Positions 57,445 through 64,000 of a DNA stretch of 64,000 nucleotides are shown one piece after another. The notes below the pieces were generated by a model. That model was not told the origin of the DNA. It did not search any database and worked only from the letters and a program-made list of their open reading frames with translations. Both the position numbers and the translations under genes were made by a program. The stretch covers positions 30,306,078 to 30,370,077 of the forward strand of contig CM054165.1 in the NCBI GenBank assembly GCA_028751875.1. Direction: 5' to 3'. How positions within the stretch are numbered: position 1 is the stretch's first letter; each line of letters begins with the position of its first letter. This stretch comes from Rapana venosa (taxonomy: Eukaryota; Mollusca; Gastropoda; Neogastropoda; Muricidae).

Positions 57445-57699
57445 CAGCCTGACAAAATCAGCGATTTTTCTGTCATTTGGTAAGGTTTTTTTTTAATTTA
57501 AACTCTTCTTTACAATTACTTTGACCACATTTTTTTTACACTGGATACTTGCGTTTTGGGCTTTTGGTTTTTACTTTATTTTTGTTTTATAGCTTGCAAA
57601 TTACCAGGTTTTTGTTTTTTTGCAAACTTTTTATAAAGTGCGGCTACCTTCTTCTGTTTAATTTTGGGCAATGTCTTTGATGGAAGATGCTTATAAAAT
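57445..57699. other. Unassigned spacer
   Basis: T-rich; nothing recognised. Confidence 0.4.
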
Positions 57700-57800
57700 A
57701 ATAAAAAAATAATAAAATAATAATAATAATAAAATAAAAATAATATGTAATTTATATAGGCTGAATCTTGAAAAAAACAAACAAACCAAGCGCTTTGCAC
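57700..57800. repeat. (AAT)n plus AGCGCT-type short repeat, copy 4
   Basis: AATAATAAT tract, then TTTATATAGGCTGAATCTTG and ACCAAGCGCTTTGCA. Confidence 0.7.
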
Positions 57801-57884
57801 TCAATATTAGTATTAAATAATTTGTTCCCCTTATTAAAATTGCGAAAATTTTAACTTGATTTTTCACCAGCTTAGATTACAGAA

Positions 57885-58430
57885 TGATGGTAGGGGAAAC
57901 ACAACTGAGGATACGGGGTTTAGGCCGCTTGTTAACCGGGGAGATACACCTGAACCATGGGTTTTGGGTTTAAACCCAAGGGGTTACACCTGATGACACG
58001 GTTTTTGGTAACCAGGGGGAGAGTACACCTGAACACGGGGGCACTGGGGGCGGGGTGCTCATGGCAAGCATTTACTTTCCCAGCTAAGGTTAAGCAGCAT
58101 TTGGGGTTGCTACCACTTGGGTTTTGGGGCCGTTTGCGCGCCTTGGCTTCATTACAGCCCTTAGTTCACCCACGTAATGGGGACCTCCCTTTAGGGCGGA
58201 AAAAGGGAAAGCAGGGGGGGGGAAAGGGGATGGGCCCCCCCAGTATCTGGCCCCTAGAGAATTGAGGGCCTGACGCCTCACATCCCCACACAACCTGGGT
58301 TATTGGGCACCTTTACCTTATTTCATTGGTTTAAACAAAAAAAATATACCTAGGACCTCACGTTAACCCGGGGAAAAAATATTATTGGGCCTTTGGGTTA
58401 ACCAGGGAACAATATACTGGTACACTGTTA
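57885..58430. repeat. Degenerate tandem repeat and dispersed repeat F, copy 2
   Basis: A loose unit with GTTAACCAGGGGA...TACACCTGAACACGG recurs at about 57,920, 57,975, 58,012 and again near 58,358 and 58,395. Inside lies 58,205-58,330, the degraded copy of repeat F (CTGGCCCCTAGAGAATTGAG, TGACGCCTCACATCCCC). Confidence 0.55.
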
Positions 58431-58629
58431 CCTTTTGGGCTTTTTTTTTAATCGTCTCATAACTAAGACATGAGTCACACCTTTTTTTTCTTTAGAAGGA
58501 GAATACCTACGCTTCAAGTCAAAGGGGAATCAATTGGGTAAAGACAGGGTTTGGGGAAAAAAGGCGTTAAAAAAAATTTTCGAAAAGGGGACATTTAAAT
58601 AATCGTTTCAAATTTATAATGGGTAATAG

Positions 58630-59345
58630 CAATATTTTTGTCCAGCTCTTTAAACCCCCACCTCCCTCACCTATCCGTATCCATTGGGCTGTGGGCCACC
58701 CTGAAGATTTTTGCAAACCCCCCTTCACTCCTTGCTTCCTCCCTGCTTTTTGTAGCAACCTTTCACTCAAGGCCATCCACCTCTGATGTTGTTCCCCATC
58801 TTTTCTCTGTCGCCCTTCTTTTTTCCTTCCTCCTTGATTTTTCTCTGTAAACATCTTCCCTCCAGATGTTCATTTACTCCCGTCCCACTTTTTTTTGTTT
58901 TTTCATATTTTTTACTGGGCAGGGGGCTTTTTAGGCCCCCATGGGGGATTTTTTTTTTAAATTCTGGCCTTTAGTTCCTCATATTTAAAGTATCTCTTTT
59001 TAATATACCAAAGGAAATTTTCGAAAACACTTCATCCCATTCCCCGTATCCTTTTTTTCAATGTATCTGTTTTATTGGGCCAGTTTTTACATCAACCAAA
59101 ATAGGGCATGACAGGAAGCATCGTCACATCGCATGCATAGCTGAAGAGGGTTTTATCAAGGGGAAAAAACAGGTTGATACTCTTGCCACCCAGCTAGGGG
59201 TCAAGTCGTCACAAAAAAGCGTTTGTAATTGTCCTCCCCAATGCGACTGTTCCCTCGTGATTTTCAATGCGTAGCCCCTTATCTCTAAGAAATTTTGAAG
59301 AGGGTGGGGAAAAAGGGATTGAAAGCCTTTTGGGTTTAAAAAGGG
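58630..59345 (-). pseudogene. RTE-like LINE, C-terminal debris
   Basis: The minus strand has the Q-G-G-R-K-K-E-G-R-Q-R-K block (58,855-58,800). To the right, 59,220-59,345 matches the RT part at 12,840-12,960 (AATTGTCCT, GACTGTTCCCTCGTGAT, GAGGGTGG). Error-rich. Confidence 0.65.
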
Positions 59346-59574
59346 TCTAAAACGGTATTTAAAAAAACAAAAAGTACAAGATAGTGATGACATTTTGAAA
59401 AAATCATTCTGAAACAGCTTCTTTTCTCCACTTCCCCATTAAAGGGGTCCCCTTCAATTTGCCACAAACCAACGGGAAACACCAAATATGCTACACTTAC
59501 CTTTCTCAAAAGCTGGGCGGGAACCCGGGGCTAAGTAATTATTCGGATCTCGACCAGGTTCATTTTTTTCAAAA

Positions 59575-59830
59575 GATTTTTCCTCTGGATTTTAAAACAC
59601 GCCGACTCCACTCTCCCCCAAAATCCTTCAGATGAACAAAAAACCGAGGCCCGTTGCGAACGCACGCAGAACATCTTGCTTTCTCGTTAAAACCCTTCCC
59701 CCTTTTTGGAAGAGAAGGGCCATTGTGTGCGGTTGGGAAAGGATAACAAATTTTATACAATTGCAACACACGGGACAAAAAAAACTTACGATATATTCCA
59801 TTTTCCCCAAAAAAAATAAAAAATGCCTAA
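59575..59830 (+). mobile_element. SINE type A body, error-rich
   Basis: CGACTCCACTCTCCCCCAAAATCCTTCAGATGA-type start, then GCGAACGCACGCAGAACATC and GCCATTGTGTGCGG. No readable head. Confidence 0.8.
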
Positions 59831-60805
59831 TTCCCACCTAAAAAACTTTTTTTCTATACTTTTCATTGACTTCTCTTTTCCTTTAATACAAATTTGCCCC
59901 ACTCTTAACCTCAAACTGCTCCAATAAAAGTCTTCCTCGGGTTTTTCCCGGCCCCTCGTGAGCTTTTTTTACAGACCGGACACAGTTTTTTCCCATTTCA
60001 AAAAAACCAATCTACTCAAAGATCAACTTCCGCTGTTCTCCCCAAGACACTGTTCTGCCCCCTATCCTTTTTTACCCCTTTTTACAATCTGCACTGGTTC
60101 TGACTTATCCCCTTTAATCAAAATTTTGATGACTCTGCTCGGGAAAATCTGTCTAATTTTCATGTCATGTATTTTTTCACAAGCTGAGGATTTTCCTCCT
60201 GTCAAACGAACCTTCCGACCTTTAAATTAAAAAGACAAAGAGATGTGAATTTTTTTTCCAAAAAATTTTTCCCCAAACCCAAAACTTTATATTTATTTTA
60301 AAGGGGTTTAGCGGGACATAATACAAAACATATACTGTTATTGAGACAAACAAAAACCTAATGCAACACAGATCTTAAAAAAAAATCCCTTTTTGCATCT
60401 TTTTCCTTCAAAACTCCGGGGTCTTAAATGAATTAAAGTTTTTCAGAATTTTTACCGATCTTTATCCATCTTCCTTTTCCCTTTTCCTTGAGTTTTGGTA
60501 AGGCCTGACGTCAAAAACCAAAAAAAACCGGTAAAAAAAATTGTAACCAATTGGCAAAATTGTGGGGTGTGAGCAAAAAGAAACGAATGATTTTTAAATG
60601 CCTGTGAGAGACGAGCGAAACAGATTTTTAAAATGAAGGAACAATAAAATTATTCCCAATTCTATTTAAAAAATTTAACACAGTTTAAACTAAAAAAAGG
60701 GACTTTTCCATACCTCAAATGTCCCTACCTTTTTTATTTACTAAGTACTCCCTTACGCCCCCCCCCCCCCCCCTACTCCCTTCCGCTCTCTCTCTCCTCT
60801 CACAT
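59831..60805. other. Error-rich spacer
   Basis: Nothing recognised. Confidence 0.4.
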
Positions 60806-61018
60806 AAAATACATACATACATACACCAACATACACCCCCACAAATATACAAATACATACATACCCACATATATACAACAAAAATAACAACAACATATAA
60901 CATACATACATATATCATACAAAATATTACATACATACAAACATACATACAATACTTACTAAATTTCTTTCTTACTTACTTACTTTCTTACTTTCTTAAT
61001 TACTTACTTTCTTACAAC
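60806..61018. repeat. (CATA)n and (TTAC)n microsatellites
   Basis: CATACATA and TACAAACATAC units, then CTTACTTACTTTCTTAC. Confidence 0.9.
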
Positions 61019-61027
61019 AACCTCACA

Positions 61028-61290
61028 CTCGATTCCCGTCAAGGGAATTTTTCCCCCGGATTAAAATCAGTGCAGACTCCATTTCCCCAAAAGTCCTTCG
61101 GGTGAACTTTTTAAAAGAGGGCCCCGTGGGCCCCGCATGCAAACATCTTGCGCACATTTAAATCCCCTTTTTTTCTTTCGAAAAGTAGGGGATTTTGTGC
61201 AATTGGAAAATGACAAAAAATTTTTAAACCACATAAAACATGGGCGGACGTAAAAAAAACACAGGGTGCCCCTTTTTCCTTACCCGATAA
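61028..61290 (+). mobile_element. SINE type A, error-rich
   Basis: Starts inside box B (CGATTCCCGTCAAGGG), then CAGTGCAGACTCCA, AAAAGTCCTTCGGGTGA and CATCTTGCGCACA. Confidence 0.8.
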
Positions 61291-61309
61291 AAAGAATGAA
61301 TGAATGAAA

Positions 61310-61604
61310 ACGAAAAACAATAAAAAAAAACATAATACCACCTACATAAAAATTCAGTAAACATGTAACATAATACACAACATGGGTGCATACATGCAAA
61401 CAAAAATCATCATTCAACATACAACAACATACATACAACATACATAAACAACAAAACACACATGGATCATACATGCAAAAATAAATCATCATCATACATA
61501 CAAAACACAGGGGCATACACAAAAAAAATCATCATACATACAACAGACACACACACCACACACACACCACACACCACAAACCCCACACACACAACACATT
61601 GAAA
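61310..61604. repeat. Degenerate (CATA)n / (ATCATACA)n / (CA)n
   Basis: ATCATACATACAAC-type units with a CACACACCA stretch at 61,545-61,590. Counterpart of the arrays before block G in the other copies. Confidence 0.85.
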
Positions 61605-61985
61605 AAATCACACTAAATCACAACGTACAAAGGTACAGAGATGCGTCATGTCACAAGCAGCACGCCAACACCACACCCAAAGACCAAAATCAACAAAAAC
61701 ACCACGGGGAACTGATCTTTTTTACACTACCTCCTGACAGTTGGGATGGAGGCTGTGAGGGGGGAAATAGGGGCCCCAGCAGTGGGAATCTCTGTGCCTT
61801 CTAATAATGGGGGAAGGGCTGTTTGGGGGAAGCCTGACCACTTAGCGTGTGCAGTACACCAGAATATCCCACTACCCAAAACTCATTTAAAATTTGCTGA
61901 CTAAAAGGGGTCTTGATGCGCTGCAGGAAACGACAAAAAAAACAAGCGTTTCTGTGTGGACGTAAGCTTCTCGGTATAGATGCAG
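61605..61985. other. Conserved block G, copy 3 (partial)
   Basis: GGTACAGAGATGCGTCATGT, ACAGTTGGGATGGAGGCTGT and CACTTAGCGTGTGCAGTACA match 51,585-51,830. Similarity ends at about 61,940, where clean, unrelated sequence begins. Confidence 0.65.
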
Positions 61986-61989
61986 AGCC

Positions 61990-62955
61990 CTTATGAAAAG
62001 AGTGCACGCAACTGCAGTTGCTTTGCAAGAAATCTTATAGTCGGGGCCCCTTTTAAATAGCCCAGAACTTATTCAGTGTGGATGATGGTAATGAGTTTAG
62101 GAGCATTTAATCTGTTGCTACTAAGCATGGAGTAGATTAAAAAAGAGGTATACCAGGCGGCATCCACAGATCTCAAAAGCACTGGTTGAAAGTTTTTAAC
62201 AAGCTGTTAGCAGATGACTGTTTGCATTCGTCCAACCAAGAAACATGATCCCAGGCACACGAAATACAGAGGTGGAGTAAGAAGAATGTGCCAGTTTTGA
62301 GAGCAATGAACTCTGAGATAACTAAAGCACAGGGTTAAAACCTGTGGACGCTATCAAAGGACCAAAACAGTACAGCAGCATATCCAAACAACAATACCAA
62401 AGCAACACTATACCTTTGGGAAGAACTGAGATATCTGTATGCTCCTGGAGAAGCTGAAGCCAGGGCCAGTCACAACGAGCAACAGATCCATTCTGGAGCA
62501 TAGACACTTATGAAATAAAAAAAGTTGGGGAGTGGATCTCTTAATTTTATTCATTGTCATTACCTGCACCACAGCGGCTTTTGTTAGAGAGGTAACTGCA
62601 GCGAGTGCACTAATTCTGCCCGCCTTTTGTAAGGAGTCTTGCTATTTCATCAGAAGTAAAAGTGTCTGTATGGTTCATCTAATGTTTTTTGTAACTACAA
62701 TTTTTATGGGAAACATCTTTGATATACTGAAGTGGTTTGGACACTCTCTATTCATACTGACAACTCCTAGGAATATTATTTAGCACTCTTCTTTTTGCCA
62801 TGATCAAGTTTTATTTCTACTTGCTGGCCAAGTCTTAGGAATGTCAGCACTGTAAAAGCAGAGAGAGGCATTGTACCCACTACATAGTATTTGATAAAGA
62901 GTACACAATCCATTGTGAGTCTCAAATCAAAATTTTAACTCGTATATAAATGTTA
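61990..62955. other. Well-read region next to the polymerase, unassigned
   Basis: Clean AT-rich DNA. Open frames of about 60-83 codons on both strands match no family I recognise. It lies 3' of the polymerase pseudogene, where another gene of the same element might be expected, but I cannot identify one. Confidence 0.4.
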
Positions 62956-62959
62956 AAAA

Positions 62960-64000
62960 ATTAATAATTTAATGTTTGTTCTCAATTGTCCCAAGTGCGT
63001 ATGAGTGCTCAGTGAAGAATATATTCGTTTGTATCCTGCGCAATCAATGTCTTTTTTTAAACCACATTGGTGTTGATTTTGGTGCAGGGTTGAGCAGAGC
63101 TTTGGGTTTGTCATGATTGAATAATCTACTTCAAAGAGAGCCTCTTTGTAGTTATATGACTGTTGTTGTTTGACCACTGTTTGACACACCTTTTGCCTTT
63201 TTTATAACACTGTCTGGCTTGCAACGCTATCATCTTGGCCCTCAGCCCAACATATTATTTGATAATAGTGACGTTCATTCAATCCTTCATCTTACATTAA
63301 ATTTTGTGTTTACTGATGAATGCAAGGGACTGTCTTTTGGATAATCACTGTTGTCTGACCATGATCTGGATCCCAGCGCTACGTCCTCTACAAGGTCTTT
63401 GTATATATCTTTGGGTTGTCTAGTATGAAAGAGTCTGTGTCTGTGTACACGACCCCTTACAGCAGGATATTTAGCCTTGAAGTAATCATACAAGAAACTC
63501 CAGCATCAACAAGCTTTGACGCTCCAGCACACTAACCAATGAATACTGGTTTGTCTAGTATAACCTGCAACTTCTTCATCATGATGCCATACAGACTGTC
63601 ATGAATTTGCCTGTAGTCTTGATAGCTAGGCTTTGATGTTAGCTTTATGGCTTCATTTCTTTTGTGACTAGTCTGAATCTTTTCTTTTGTGTGGGTTCTC
63701 ATTGTTTTACCAAGCAGCTGTTTGATTCATGAGTTGAAAAGAGTAATCCTTTTCTGTTTTATGCATCGTTGCCTTCGTTATCCAGATCAGTGTTCTTCAT
63801 GATGTATGGTTTCATGAAATTGCTCTTGGTCAAAACACATATGTACGATGAACAGCAGTAGAATTAACCATGCCGTAGGTAGAACTGTAAGCATTCTGTA
63901 GTGACAAACATATTGCTCTTGTATTTTAAGTTTGGTACACGCTTTGGTGGTTTCTTTTGGCGATGTTTTGAGCTTCTGCAGCCATTGGGTAGTCATGTGC
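62960..64000 (-). pseudogene. Family-B DNA polymerase, Polinton/Maverick-like, 3' part
   Basis: The minus strand carries, in several frames, the C-terminal half of a protein-primed type family-B DNA polymerase. In order are: a D-Y-P-M-A-A-E-like stretch at the window edge, a motif B region (Q-L-M-N-Q-T-A then G-K-T-M, shifted by one base; 63,698-63,735), the K-P-V-F-I-G stretch, catalytic motif C Y-T-D-T-D-S (63,430-63,447), the D-I-Y-K-D and D-N-S-D-Y-P-K-D stretches in the neighbouring frame, G-L-R-A-K-M (63,225-63,248), and a C-terminal T-H-T-L-G-like end near 62,990. At least four frameshifts and a TAG at 63,532-63,534 kill it. Such enzymes copy the element during self-synthesising transposition or a virus-like cycle. 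The upstream half lies outside the window. An adintovirus-like or other protein-primed source is the alternative. Confidence 0.75.

Noticed and set aside
63287..63493. A small cellular gene of 68 codons
   Set aside because: In the neighbouring frame the same DNA carries the polymerase motif C and both frames fit the polymerase order; it is a slice of a frameshifted pseudogene.

Overview
The window looks like repeat-dense animal nuclear DNA from a mollusc, most likely a gastropod. The evidence is a receptor gene of the LDLa + LRR + 7TM class known from the Lymnaea receptor GRL101, several tRNA-derived SINE types, RTE-like and CR1-like LINE debris, and abundant (CA)n, (AAT)n, (GATA)n and (AAG)n microsatellites. 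There is no operon structure, and I see no rRNA gene, true tRNA gene or CRISPR array. The species call is inference; the repeat and receptor content is seen directly.

Layout. 1-15.6 kb: mobile-element debris, namely an RTE-like LINE with nearly its whole coding region (2.2-5.15 kb, minus), older LINE pieces (0.1-0.5, 7.2-8.4, 11.1-11.3 and 12.4-14.8 kb), SINEs, and an 18-unit, 49-bp minisatellite that appears to have grown inside a LINE reverse-transcriptase gene. 15.6-19.3 kb: the one well-read cellular gene, a large receptor on the minus strand with five LDL-receptor class A modules, leucine-rich repeats and a seven-helix rhodopsin-like domain. It carries one in-frame stop and one frameshift. 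19.3-28.3 kb: flanking sequence with SINEs, a tyrosine-recombinase fragment and a second LINE family. 28.3-37.2 kb: badly read sequence in which only a CR1-like LINE is recognisable. 37.2-52.6 kb: a second copy of the receptor block, with an extra RTE LINE insertion and a 2.3-kb stretch made almost only of homopolymer runs. 52,602-53,101: a 500-N gap. 53.1-62 kb: a third, diverged or badly read copy of the receptor block. 62-64 kb: well-read sequence holding a broken family-B DNA polymerase of Polinton/Maverick type.

Two matters dominate. First, the three receptor blocks are collinear, and between blocks 1 and 2 the well-read parts are complementary: where one copy is clean the other is full of errors. 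That pattern suits falsely duplicated haplotypes or an unpolished long-read assembly better than true triplication. Second, the most notable biology is the receptor itself and the polymerase pseudogene at the right edge. Apart from the receptor no working cellular gene can be supported; most other open frames are repeat translations or error noise.
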